The notes under the pieces are model-generated. The model saw only the letters and a list, made by a program, of their open reading frames with translations, ran no database searches and was not told the DNA's origin. From Gigaspora margarita (Eukaryota > Glomeromycota > Glomeromycetes > Diversisporales > Gigasporaceae): a stretch of 64,000 nt of DNA. A program made the position numbers and the translations under genes. Positions 45,990 through 57,899 of this stretch are shown piece by piece; position 1 is the first letter of the stretch, and each line of letters begins with the position of its first letter. Where the stretch lies: the NCBI GenBank assembly GCA_009809945.1, contig WTPW01000489.1:36812-100811 (forward strand). Direction: 5' to 3'.

Positions 45990-46165
45990 ACCTGCAAAAT
46001 CTTTCTAAAGATTTTGCATATCACAAGATCTTTCAAAATATTTCGCAATACATTTTGAAGTATTTCAGATTTTGAAATATTTCAAAAATATTTTTGAAAT
46101 ATTTCAAAAGTGGATTTGAAATATCTTTTGAAATGTTTTGATTCAAAATATTTCAAAATATTTTA
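45990..46165. repeat. Cluster of TTTTGAAATATTTCAAAA palindromes
   Basis: Overlapping copies and near-copies of TTGAAATATTTCAAAA, preceded by a GCAAAATCTTTC/AAGATTTTGC hairpin. Confidence 0.7.
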
Positions 46166-46555
46166 GTACCAGCTGGATCAGTAGATATGTAATCTGGGTC
46201 ATGCTAAGGGCATTGGACTATATTTTCAAAATTTTAAAATTTTGTATGATGTATCAAAATTAAATCTTTTGTTTATAAATTAGATCTTCTATTCAGTTTT
46301 ACATTGTTTTTTCATTTTGTTTTGCTTTTTTTTGTTTTTTATTTTGTTTTTTCTTTCCTTTTTTTTTATTTATTGATTTTTTAATTTTTTCATACTTTAC
46401 AAGAATATTAAGAAATCAACAACTTTTCAGCACTTTGCAAAAACACCAATTTGATAGATTCCAACACTTTGCAAGAAGACATAACTGATTTTTCTAGCAA
46501 TTTCTAAATATCCAAGAATGCTTCTTTAGAGAAATGATTTATTTAGGTGCAAATT

Positions 46556-46612
46556 TTCACAAGTTTTCACAAGTTTTCACAAACTTTTGCAAGTTTTCAC
46601 AAGGTTTTGCTT
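46556..46612. repeat. 10-bp minisatellite (TTTTCACAAG)
   Basis: About five units of TTTTCACAAG with TTTTGCAAG variants. Confidence 0.85.
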
Positions 46613-46941
46613 CATTTATTTTTTGTTTTTTTGTTTTTTTTTAAATTTTTTTATATATTACTTATGTAATTTTCAGAATATAATGATTTATTGTTAAAAT
46701 TCAAGTTATTTAATATATTAAATACATTAGAAATATTTTGCAATATTGGTGTTTTAAATACTATTGTACTGGTTTAACGTTTTTAATAACCTGATCACTT
46801 TGAAGTAAATTTGATTTAGTTAAAACAATGCGCAATACAGTGACTTCTTTAAATGTATTAGCCCCTATCCAACTATTATTCTTTTAACTTTTTATTACTA
46901 TATTTAGAATAAGCAAAATACTTTTAAATAAATTAATCCAC

Positions 46942-47319
46942 TTAAGGGTAGGGTGTACGTAGATTATTTTCATATGATCTACGTGGTATATTAAATTTTT
47001 ACATAGTAAATAAAAAAATACTTCTAATAAACTTTTTAATATCTTAACCAATTTGTATCAAATTTATGTAATATATAGTTTAATACAGTTTGTTTATAAT
47101 AGTGAAGTTGCGTAATATGTATTGCTTTAAAAAAAATCAACTTCACATATAATTAAATCTCTGAGGTCGCTATATGTTTTTCCTGTATAGTACAAAGAAA
47201 TGCTTATTTTGATTGGTCGAATCATGTGATGTTTTCATGATTTCATATGTATTGGTTACACCAAGTTGATCTACAATCTATTTTATATGAATTTGGAAAT
47301 GTTATCACCCTATCCTTAA
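46942..47319. mobile_element. TTAA-flanked inverted-repeat element, 378 bp
   Basis: TTAAGGGTAGGGTG on the left and CACCCTATCCTTAA on the right (one mismatch). TTAA at both borders suggests a piggyBac-type target, but the inner termini are not the usual CCC form. Inverted TGATCTACGT/TAGATCA-like words lie inside. Confidence 0.5.
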
Positions 47320-47942
47320 AATCAAACAATGTTCATTTATAGAAAATTTCACGAACATGCATATTGTGCATTATTCTATTGTTACATAGAAGCATTCTAG
47401 ATTTTTATATAATTGGGTTTTCAATATAATTATAAGTACTAAAGTAATTGATATGTAAGGGTTCATTAGAAGCGAAAAAAATTAAAAATTTTACCTTTTT
47501 AGCAAGCCAATTGTTGGCACAATAAATTATAAGCTTTAAATATTCACACGTTTGCAAAATAAATAAAATTAATTATAACAAAATTATATAGATAATAGAT
47601 GGTAGTGAACTTTGAAAATTCAACTACCAGTAATTGAGAATTATTTTGAATTGTTGCAAATATTAATAGAAAAATTTTAAAAGTATTTAAAAATTTAAAT
47701 ATAAATGTAATTTAAGTAAATTTAAAATAATTTATGATAAAATTATCAAATTTTCAAATATATTCAAAATATATTTTAAAATAAGTAATTAATTTAGGAA
47801 AAATGTATGTCTCGCATCCAGTGATCTACATTGCATCTCACATCTCGATTTTGATTGGTTAATTGTTAAGTTATAATTTTGGAGTTATTTTTTATTTTAA
47901 CTATAACTTATATAATATTGATAAAAATTACTTTTAGATAGT
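47320..47942. other. AT-rich gene-less stretch
   Basis: No coding or ends recognised. Confidence 0.4.
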
Positions 47943-48137
47943 GCGCCTATATGCAAAATTTGATGCTGAACAAGTTTACTTAGATGCCAAACAAAGATTA
48001 TCTTAATAGAATTTTAGGATATTTTCATTTTTTTATTTTTTTCTTTAGTTTTTTGATAATATCTTAAAAACTTACTAAGATAATCTTCTTAAGTCTCTAA
48101 GTAAACTTGTTCAGCATCAAATTTTACACATAGGTGC
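47943..48137. mobile_element. MITE with about 60-bp inverted arms, 195 bp
   Basis: GCGCCTATATGCAAAATTTG with CTGAACAAGTTTACTTAGA is inverted at the right end (CTAAGTAAACTTGTTCAG, then CACATAGGTGC). Arms end at AGATTATCTT. No clear target duplication. Confidence 0.75.
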
Positions 48138-49240
48138 AAAAAAATTTTTATAATATCTTTAATTTTTCTTAGATTTTTTAATTTTTGTTTACATTTTTTG
48201 TCTTTGTTTACATTCGATCGTTACACAAAATTTAATCATCTGATTGGTACGATCGGAGATGCGAAAAATAAGAATACCAACCCCCGCAGGATATAAATTG
48301 CTCCATTAATTTATGTATATATTTTGATTGATTATCCATCCGGGTTCAAATAATTATATTTGCAGTTTATTTGAATTATGTCAACAAATTTTCAAATTTA
48401 ATATATTTAAATATTTGCAATTTGACAAATAATAAATAAGATGAAAAGTATAATAAACCTTTTTATATTTATATTCAAATCCCCTTAATTTTAAATTATT
48501 ACATTAGCATGCGTATTGTTAATTAAAAAACTTGATTATATAAAAAATATAAATTAAAAATCAGGAATGCATTTACTAAACAAAAGAATAATGTACAATA
48601 TACATTTACTATAAATGGTTCTTTGTTTACAAATTGGATTAATTTTTATTAATTCTTCGCTAATCTCTAAATATAGTATTAATAATATTTAATTTAAAAA
48701 ATCTAAAACTTTTATAACGATTTATTAATCAAGAACAATTTCAAAAGTATTATAAATCTAAATATAAAAATATATTTTGATTGATTGCTCTAGACAAATA
48801 TTTTTAAATAGTAAAAAAATTTTTTTAATGAATATACGAAAGCAATTTGATTACATTAGAAATTTTTTGATATTAATCGAAAATATTTAAATATGGATGA
48901 TATTTTGTATTTTCTCTCTTCGATATTATTTCTATCCATTTTTATAAATATTCTTTAAAATATTCCATACTACCATACTTCATTTATTTTGTGCATTTAA
49001 TTTTATCTTTAAAAATCTTCAAACATTTCGTATATTTTCAAATTATCTTTCTTTTATTTAAAAACATTTAAACTTATTCAAACCTCTCTCTATCTCTTTA
49101 TTTATCTTCCCCTTTATCTCTCTCTCTATATCTCTCTTACTCTATCAATCATATAATCTAAACAAGCTGCATACTTTCACAAGCTTTTAAATCTTTCCAA
49201 TACACTTTACAAATACAATATCCACTAAATCTTCAAAACA
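48138..49240. other. AT-rich gene-less stretch
   Basis: A CTCTCTCTATATCTCT tract lies near 49120. No coding seen until about 49250. Confidence 0.45.
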
Positions 49241-49249
49241 AGCTAGTAA

Positions 49250-52200
49250 AGTCACAAAAATCAAGCTGTTTTTGCTAGAATTATTGCAGGTACCACCATG
49301 TTTTATTTTTTTCATGTTCACCAGGTCACTCTACACTGTAAGTAAAAGTAGTAAAACTGAAAGATCTGCTAAGCAATCAAGAGAATCACCTAGTGTTCAA
49401 ATTGGTTTGAGATATTCTAGAGATATTTAAATTTATAATCTTTTTCTTATTTTTGTTAATTTACTATCTATAATATTTTTAATTCAATTTTTTATTTAAA
49501 ATTATTTTAAGAACATGCGCCTAGTAATGCATTAGGGGCAATAATGGATAAGCTTACAAGCTATCTGAAAAAATGAATCGAATTGAAAGGCATTTATCCA
49601 AAATATATAATAGAATTTTGAAAAGTTTTGACTTAGCTTATGAAACTAAATTTATTAGTGTAATTTTTATTTTAATATTTTAATTAATTTAATTATTTAA
49701 ATAATAAAAACTACTTTTATATACAGCAATTGGTAAAAGCAATTGCCAAGAATTTTTTCGAGTATTCAATTTATCCTTCAGAAGAAGAATTTCAGGAAGC
49801 AGCAGAAGATTTTCTTGTAGATAATCATAGAACCCCAGACATCTCTCATATAGGTCATAACTGAACTGCATAAATTTAGATGATTTTGCTACTCCTAAAA
49901 TCAAGTAAATTGGCAAAAAGTTGGATTATTACATATAAACTTTATAGTAATTTGCTAAAACTAAATTATAACATCTAGTATCGAGTAAATAAATATAGTA
50001 TAAATTTTTTTATTTGAATTCATAGAATTAAAATAAAAATTTTTTTATCAAATTTGGTCAAGAACTTGTGGAGATATCTTTGATGAAAGTTCCTGTAAAC
50101 AATTTCAATGTAGCTTCTTTGTAATATGTTATTTTGCTTTTTCAAAATAACCCACTATTCGGCAATGATTTACAAGAAATTTTACTATGCTAACTAAAAA
50201 AATTTATAACAAGACTTGTAGCACATATTATGGACTAATAGAATCTCAAAAATTTTATGAAAAAGTATTAAAAGCTTGTGAAGTTATTAATGTTTTTGTA
50301 AATTCAGATGCATACGTTTTCGCAAGTTTTCCTCTAAACTTCAAATGATTTCTGAAGTACTTTTTCAAAATAAAACCTCCAAAACGTGACTAAGTAAGTT
50401 AATAGAATAGGTATTTTAAAGTCTTCAGTTAAATTTTATCAAAAACGGATTAATATTGATGAAGTTATAATAATTTTTCAATTTGCTTCCAGATTTGGAA
50501 TTTTCTAAAATTTACAATTTGATAAAAACAGAAAATTACATCACAGGCTAGATTTTTACAAGTTCAAAATAAACAAGTTACTGCGCACTAAGTAAACTTT
50601 TAGAGCATATTATTGACTAATAGAATCTCAAATTTTATGCAAAAATATTGAAAACTCGTGGAGATATTAACATTTTTGTAAATTTAGATGCATATATTTT
50701 TGCAAACAATTTTGATACGTGATATACATTTTTGGAAATAGAAAAAATCTTTCATCAAAGATTTCTCTACGAGTTCTTGACCAAATTCAATGAAATTTTT
50801 TTTTTAATTCTACAAATATATAGAATTCAAATAAAAAAATTTTTATTGAATTTGGTCAAGAACTCATAGAGAAATCTTTGATAAAAGATTTTTTCTATTT
50901 CCAAAAACATATATCACGTGCCAAAATTGTTTGCAAAAACATATGTATTCGAATTTACAAAAACATTAATATCTTTACAAGTTTTAACATTTTTTCATAA
51001 AATTTAAGATTCTATTAGTCAATAATATGCTCTAAAGTTTACTTAGTGCACAGTAACTTGTTTAATTTGAACTTGTAAAAATCTAGCCTATAATGTAATT
51101 TTTTGTTTTCATCAAAATTGTAAATTTTAGAAAATTTCGAATCTGGAAGCAAATTGCAAATCATCATAACTTCGTCAATATTAATTCGTTTTTGATGGAA
51201 TTTTAAATGAAGACTTTAAAATACCTATTCTATCAACTTACATAGTCACGTTTTGGAGGTTTCATTTTGAGAAAGTGCTTCTGAAAGCATTTGAAGTTTA
51301 GAGGAAACCTTGCGAAAATATATGCATCTGAATTTACAAAAACGTTAATATCTTCATGAGTTTTCAATACATTTTCATAAAATCTGAGATTTTATTAGTC
51401 TATGATATGCGCTACAAGTCTTGTTATAAAATTTTTTTTAGTTAGCATAATAAACTTTCTTGTAAATTATCGCCGAACAGTAGGTTATTTTGAAAAGTTA
51501 AAAATTATTATATAAATTACTAACTAATTCACTTAATGATAACCCCGTGCAATTGTATTACATAATTATTTGTTTATCGACATGCAATCATGATAAATGA
51601 TTGTAATACATATGCAGGGTAAGTACCAAGTTGCTATTGATACTAAAGCCTGATTATATGCTACAACTACTTTTCAATTATAATTAATTATCTCTTTGCT
51701 CTGTAAACTATTAATAACTTGTTATATCCAGATTGATTATCATCAACATGTGGTTAAATTGCTAAAAATAAAATATGACATGTATAAAATCTTAGTAATT
51801 CACCAAAATATTCAATTATAACCCTTTTTAAAATTAACTTCAATTTGCTAAAATTAAAAGTTGGACCTTAAATCAAAATTGAATCAATTTGCTAAAAAAA
51901 TATATGACATATATCAGAGATATCTGGGGTCCTATAATCATTCTGACTTTTATATCAGTATAAAGATAAAAAGTGGTATACTTATTATAAGAAAAATTTT
52001 GCTTAACCAGTAAATATTTTTATTTTATTTTTGTTTGTCTTTTTTTTTGTATAATATATACAATTCTAAATATTTTGAATATATTCAAAATATTTCAAAC
52101 TATTTAGAACAATTTATTTATTTAATTAAATAAATTATATTTTTAGCTTTTAAAACATCATTATTTTTTGCAAAGTGCTTTAACAACTTGTGTTAAAAAT

Positions 52201-53057
52201 GCAACATTTTTTGTGTTTGGCGAAGGCCAATCGGAATCAATAAATATGAATGCACCTTCAGAGGTTTCAGAATGGAAATCTTCTGCAAAGACAAAGGCAT
52301 ATTACCAAAAGCTCTTCATAGCAATAATTTCTGATCCCTAGAATACATATATGACTAGGATTCTAAGCAAAGTTTGGCCAAAAAAATTGTCTAAAAATAT
52401 TCAAATAGTATATGCGATGGCAGTATGCCAAATAATGCTAAACAGCTATTACGGGAAGTTAAATGTCAGAAGACACAGTTAAGAATAGACTTAAAAAAAT
52501 TTGGTATGTAATATTAAAATATCATATATATTAAATTATTAAAATCAATACAAAATATTTAAATATTTTTAAACATATTCGAAATATTGTAAAATTTTAA
52601 AAATAATAGGAAAAAATGGAAAAAAAAGAAATTTCTTTCACCTGGTAAAGGAGAATCAAGTACAGAAAAAGAAAGAGGTCGAGTTAAAAAGAGAAGAAAG
52701 CTGCAACAATCTGAAAGTATAATTATAAATTTTTAAACAAAAATTTTACTATGTAAACTTAATTTATATATTTTAATATTATATTATTTAGTCTTCTAGA
52801 AGAGGCAAGTGTGTAAGAAGAACAGAAATCTTTCCAGATGTGCATTATATTTCAGAAACCTCTGAAGCATCTCAAGATGAAGCAGAAACTTCTACTGCTA
52901 GTGCTGGACACTAGCAAACAGGAAGTACTATAAATATTCCAGATTCTTTCAAAGATGTGCCAGAAACCTTTGAAGCATCTCAAAGAACTTCTACAGCTAG
53001 TGCTAGATACTGGCAACTGCCTACATATGATACAGGGCATCCTCAAGAATCTTAATT
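49250..53057 (+). pseudogene. Unknown fungal gene split by a foldback element
   Basis: Coding-like pieces on plus: HAPSNALGAIMDKLTSYLKK near 49513-49575; after an intron ending TATACAG at about 49724, QQLVKAIAKNFFEYSIYPSE and EEFQEAAEDFLVDNH to 49828; after the foldback element, SDFYISIKIKSGILIIRKNF to about 52000; NATFFVFGEGQSESIN, EVSEWKSSAKTKAYYQKLF and MTRILSKVWPKKLSKN near 52200-52410; a basic block KKRRKLQQSES near 52690-52720; and a Thr/Ser/Glu-rich tail (FPDVHYISETSEASQDE, repeated as FKDVPETFEASQ) to TAA at 53055-53057. In-frame stops (for example TAG after ASAGH) show decay or missing introns. The basic block could be a nuclear signal. Family not identified. Confidence 0.5.
49829..51933. 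mobile_element. 2.1-kb foldback element, 8-bp duplication
   Basis: ATAATCAT is duplicated exactly at 49821-49828 and 51934-51941. Ends AGAACCCCAGACATCTCTC and the inverse of AGGACCCCAGATATCTCTG put it in the AGGACCC family. Inside, 50142-51494 is one long palindrome with arms of about 670 bp meeting near 50818. A partial direct copy of the right-arm start lies at about 50018-50100. No coding was found in it. Confidence 0.88.
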
Positions 53058-53460
53058 TTATATATATATATATATTATTATTATTATTATTTTATTTCTG
53101 TTTATATTTTTATTTATTACATTTATTAAATACTCTGAAATTGTGTGAATACTTTTGAATTTTGTTATATAATTTTAATTTGTCTTTTTTATTTTTGTTT
53201 AATATTTTGTTACATTTAAAATAATGTTTATCTTGTGTAAAATATTTTGAATTTTTTAGATTGCTTTTATAATAAAATCTTCTAATTTTGTTTTATTAAT
53301 AAATTGAATTATTCAGTTTTTAAACATATTTGAAATACTTTAAAGTTTGAACTTTTTATTTTTTTAGATATTTTAGTTTATTTAAATATTTGTAATAATT
53401 AGTTTTGTGATAAATAGTTTCGAAAACTTATATAATTTTAATTAAATTTAAGATTTTTTA
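53058..53460. other. AT-rich spacer between convergent relics
   Basis: TATATATATATA then TTATTATTATTATT at 53060-53093; no coding. Confidence 0.5.
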
Positions 53461-55800
53461 TTAAAAAATATATTTGTTTACTAAATATTCATTTGTTTTG
53501 TTAAAGTGGGGAATTATATGAACTTGATGTCTAATTGCTTCAGTATCAACTACATTAAATAATTCAGTTAATTGAAGTTTAGGACATCCATAATAATATG
53601 GATTTTTTTTGAGATTTAAATCATACCACTGAATTAATGCTAGATTATATATTAAAGCTTCATTATTATTCAAGTTTTATTATTAAATATATCTAAAAAT
53701 TAAATATTAAAAATTTATGTTAATACTGTATTTTAAAAAATTAAAAATTAAACTATGAAAAATACCTGTCCAAACAAATTCCTTGATCTATATATATTCA
53801 GATAGTTTTTCAGAATTCATAGCAACTACTATATTGCTATACCAGACTTTTCCATAAAAATTATCAGTTGTTTGAATTATAAATCCATTTTCTAAAGTTA
53901 TTGATCTATATTTTTTAACTATATAATTATCTAAATTAATTTGATCTGTGAATTAAAATATATAGCTAAATATTTTAAAAAAATTTTCAAGTCCAAAATA
54001 TATTTTAGAACTTGAATTATAATCTTTTAATTGTTGGTTAATAAATTCCTGAGCATTATTTAAACTAAAAGTCCAAATTAAATTTGTAAATTTATAAGGA
54101 CTTATAGTTTTAATATTTTTCGATTTGCCTGATAATAATTTAGTTGCAATAGCCTGTCTCTGAATTTATTTAATTCAAAATAATTTAGTAAAGTTTTATA
54201 AAAATACTAAATAGTCTTAAAAAATTTTAATTAATTACCATTTTCATTAGTTGAATCTCTATATTTTGTTTATTAGTTAAATAATAAGGTGCTTTAACAA
54301 AATCTTTATATTTCATAGATTTCAGTAGAGAATCTATTTAAATACCATACTTTCTAATTAAATTAATAGTATAGTATACCATGAATGTAATTTTGGAAAC
54401 TTTAATTCTGATGAAGTATATGTTTGATAAATATTAATAAATTGTTAAGCCCAATTTATTATTAAATTCTAGAAATAATTATATTAATATTAGTTATTAA
54501 AATTAGTTAATTACAATATTAAAATATCGAATAATAAATTTGAATAAATTCGAAATATTGTGCATTATATTGAATTCCTCAAATTTTGGTTATTGAATTC
54601 TTCAAATCGACTCATAATATACATACTATTCCAAACTTCATAAAGATTCAACAACTTTTTATTTAATGTTTTACTGATATATAGGTCATCCAGAACAAAT
54701 ATCATAACTTTCATAAGATTATGATTTTTATTAGCTATAATTCTGAAAAGTGATTAAATTCCATTTTTGAATATTTTAAGTTCCAGAATTCTAGGAATAT
54801 TCTCTAATCTTTATCCAATTTATCAAGTATTGAAGCTCCATGTAATTCTTATAAAATATTATATGTAAAAGTAATTTGATAGTTGAATAATCCCAAATTT
54901 AAATAATGCATTCTATCAATTACCATAGCTTTGTAAATATTGATATTTCTAAAATAAAAAAGTAATATTAAATTATATATTATATATTACGTATTTAATT
55001 TTATTTAAAATAATTTAATTTATTTTAAAATATTTTGCAATGATTCAAAAGTTCAAAATTAATTTAAAAATTGTTAAATTAATATTAAATATTTTACAAC
55101 ATTTTGAAAATTTTAAAATTAATTTAAAAATCATTATAGTAAAATTAATTTTAAAATCTTAAAATTATTCGAAATATTTTAACATATTTGCATATTTAAT
55201 TAATTAGAATATTAAACTTACTTAAATTTCCAAAAAATATTTGGTACTGTTTCAATGCTTACTGTTTGTTCTTTGTTCTTACTATAATAGTATTGCATGT
55301 TTTCATGATTTCTAAGTTCTATATTTTTTTTAATGAGATTTGTATTTGTTAAATTATCTCTTTTTACTAAACAAAAATGGCAAGAATGTTTAGACTTTGT
55401 TGATTTATATGTTAAGCAAAAGGAGTGCAAAAGGTTGCAACTTCTGGCCAATCTGTAATTATTGTTAAAATTTTTGGATAGAACCAAATCAATTTGTTAT
55501 TAAGTAACAAATTAGTTCTATTCTCTGAGAATGATTGAATTGGCTCTAAAATTATGCCTAAACATTTATGAAATATTTGTCTTTTTATTTCTTTTTCTAA
55601 ATTAGAAGATTTTATTATTAGCAAATAACCAAGTAATTGTTTTGTATCCTGTCTATTTCTGTGCCATATAGATATATTTCCAAGTAATAAAAATATTGGG
55701 TAAAGCTGACTTTTACCCAATGAATCACAATTGGTAGCATCAGAATATAAGATAATAGATAAAATTTTTGCACCAGTTGGTAGAGTACTTTGAGTAGTTT
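53461..55800 (-). pseudogene. Plavaka-like (CACTA) transposase, decayed
   Basis: On minus from about 55800: STLPTGAKILSIILYSDATN with CDSLGKSQLYPIFLLLGNI, RQDTKQLLGYLLI, FHKCLGIILEPI, WFYPKILTIITDWPE and ATFC. After a frameshift near 55435 come LTYKSTKSKHSCHFCLVKRD and the rest of ORF 55487-55218 (ENMQYYYSKN, TVPNIFWKF). This is the order of the Plavaka-like catalytic region (Asp in YSDAT, GN.P..., DWPE, CHFCLV). The section 55200-53700 is heavily decayed. The C-terminus is at 53673-53461 (LIQWYDLNLKKNPYYYGCPK ... VHIIPHFNKTNEYLVNKYIF). Catalytic residues are partly present but stops and frameshifts make it inactive. Confidence 0.65.
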
Positions 55801-55926
55801 TGCACTATTTTCCATTATTTTGTTCTTTATAAATATTTTCTTTACTATTCTTTAAAAAAAAAAATTAATTAAAAAAATAAATATGTATATAAAAAATATT
55901 ATTAAAGTTAATATACCTTAGTAGTT

Positions 55927-56565
55927 TTGTATAATTCTTCATATTCATATGCGAAGGACCAGGTTTATGACGGTCAGACCCAATGTACAGGGCAGGCTAT
56001 AGTATTCTGTGCAGCTGTGAGAACTGAGCTTGAAACAGCGAGTGCTTCTACAGAAATTAATCCTAGTACTTCAAATACCATTTCATCATGCCATGCTGAA
56101 GTACAACCTCAATACCATACCTATTTATCATCACCTATACAGCAACATAGTTCTACTCACTCTATAGAACAAGAAACACATAATGAATATGAATTGTTAT
56201 CAAATAGCTCTGATAACAATTCTAATATATCAACTACATATACTAATGCTACACAAAGAACAAACATCAACTTCTATCCTAATCTACCTAAAATCTATGA
56301 CCCATCAATATGCTACAACAAATTTTTATACCATTACAAACTACAATCTTTACCTTCACCACAAACTGTTGGTTCCTTTTTAACTTATTTACAAAAGGAA
56401 TATCCAATGTTTTATACAAAACAATACATTAGAATCTCTATTAAATATAGTAGGATCAATTATGTTTTTGAAGAAGCACATATTTATTTACCACAAGAGT
56501 TCTTCTACCTAACCACTTCTTTGTACCTTTTGAAGACTTTCATCTTTTTAATAAGGCTTACTTAA
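55927..56565 (+). CDS. Upstream ORF of a LINE, or separate unknown ORF
   Basis: A 212-codon frame is rich in Ser, Thr, Asn and Gln (residues about 40-120) and then becomes more folded-looking (FYPNLPKIYDPSICYNKF, SLPSPQTVGSFLTYLQKEYP). It lies directly upstream of, and in the same direction as, the endonuclease frame of the LINE, one frame away. It may be the ORF1 or N-terminal part of that LINE. The last 30 residues are probably out of frame: an alternative frame gives LLPNHFFVPFEDFHLFNKA there. Confidence 0.4.
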   Translation: MYNSSYSYAKDQVYDGQTQCTGQAIVFCAAVRTELETASASTEINPSTSNTISSCHAEVQPQYHTYLSSPIQQHSSTHSIEQETHNEYELLSNSSDNNSNISTTYTNATQRTNINFYPNLPKIYDPSICYNKFLYHYKLQSLPSPQTVGSFLTYLQKEYPMFYTKQYIRISIKYSRINYVFEEAHIYLPQEFFYLTTSLYLLKTFIFLIRLT

Positions 56566-56575
56566 ATCAAAATCT

Positions 56576-57230
56576 TCTTCTAATTATAACAACCCATTAA
56601 TACCTCTTGATCTTTCTATTTGTACACATAATGTCCAAGGCTTTAATAATATTACCAAAAAACAAGTTTGGGAAAATTATTGCTTATCTAACAATTTAAA
56701 TATTATTAGTATCACTGAAACTAAACTCTCTAGTGCACCTTCCACATTCAAACCTAAACAAACCCAATTTTATTCCTATTTTTGGTCCTGTACTGATAGC
56801 TCTAAAGCAGGTACTGCCATTTTGATTCGCAACCATCTTACCCCTCATATTCATAATATTATTACATATCCTGGCTATGCAATAGCTATTGATTTATTTT
56901 TTAAACATGATTTTAAGTTTCATATAATTTCTATTTATCTACCCTCTAATAACTCACAAGAGAGACTTCAAATTCAAGACACTATTATTTAATGGATTCA
57001 ACAAGCAATTTCATTAAATATTCAACCAATAGTTTTAGGAGAATTTAATGCCTCTGCTGACTCTATTTTAACTAGTAAGTCCAAATTTAAATTGCTCCAA
57101 TTCCTTTCTTATAATACCATGATCAATTTGGCATCTCATACTAATTTATCCCAACCTACTTGGTATAGCTCTAGATACCAAAGTGAAATAGATTTTATTT
57201 GAACCCATGAACCGCTTGTTCCTTACTTAC
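56576..57230 (+). pseudogene. LINE endonuclease domain, 5' part
   Basis: An apurinic endonuclease-like domain that would nick target DNA for a non-LTR retrotransposon. Visible in one frame: LDLSICTHNVQGFNN (Asn motif), NIISITETKLS (catalytic Glu), AGTAILIRNHL, FHIISIYLPSNN, IQPIVLGEFNAS (GDFN motif, here GEFN), NLSQPTWYSSRYQSEIDFI. Stops interrupt it at about 56991 (TAA) and 57200 (TGA). The domain continues at 63216 after the LTR retrotransposon. Confidence 0.8.
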
Positions 57231-57639
57231 TGATGAGGATTGATTGGTTACACATGGTACGATATACTAGAGTTGATATAACAGGGGTGGTATATGTTTA
57301 TGAATGATCAACATAATATGTATGATAATGTATTGAACCTACAATGTAATAGTAAAGTCTATTGTATTAGATCAATGATATAATCACACATGAGAAGTAA
57401 ATAAATAATGGTTCAATCTTTTGGATCGAACCTAGACTTTCGTCTTTCTTGAATAAACAAACCAAAGCTTTGCAGTAACATCGTTAATACCTACGGTGTA
57501 GTAGGTTAGGAGAACGATTGTTGAAAGAGTGGCTTGGTATAAAACAGAAATAAAGAAAGAGACGACTATTAATGCAATTTAATAAACAAAAACTCTGAGC
57601 AAATTTTAAGTGCATTGTCATTTAAGCAACCCCACGACA
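57231..57639 (+). repeat. 5' LTR, 409 bp
   Basis: TGATGAGGATTGATT ... CCCCACGACA. By-eye alignment to the 3' LTR shows about 21 substitutions, 19 of them transitions, and no length difference. Confidence 0.93.
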
Positions 57640-57899
57640 AGAAGAACCTGGGTAATTCCCATCATCTCTCATATTTGACAAACTTGTAAGGGTTAAAGTC
57701 AGTAAAACAAAGTCTACAAACTGAATTTAGTAAGTTGGAAACCACAAATTAGAGTTTATAACAATTATTACACACTGGAACTATCATGTTTGGATACAAA
57801 GTCAATACACAACATCAGTAATGCTGTGGTATACAAACCGTAAAGGTTAAAACTACAAGGTAGAAAGTATTAGTGTCAGTAAACAAATTAAATAGCAAG

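Noticed and set aside
55618-55815. 65-codon minus ORF starting MENSAKLL
   Set aside because: Another frame of the same strand gives the Plavaka-like catalytic block; this one is a shadow.
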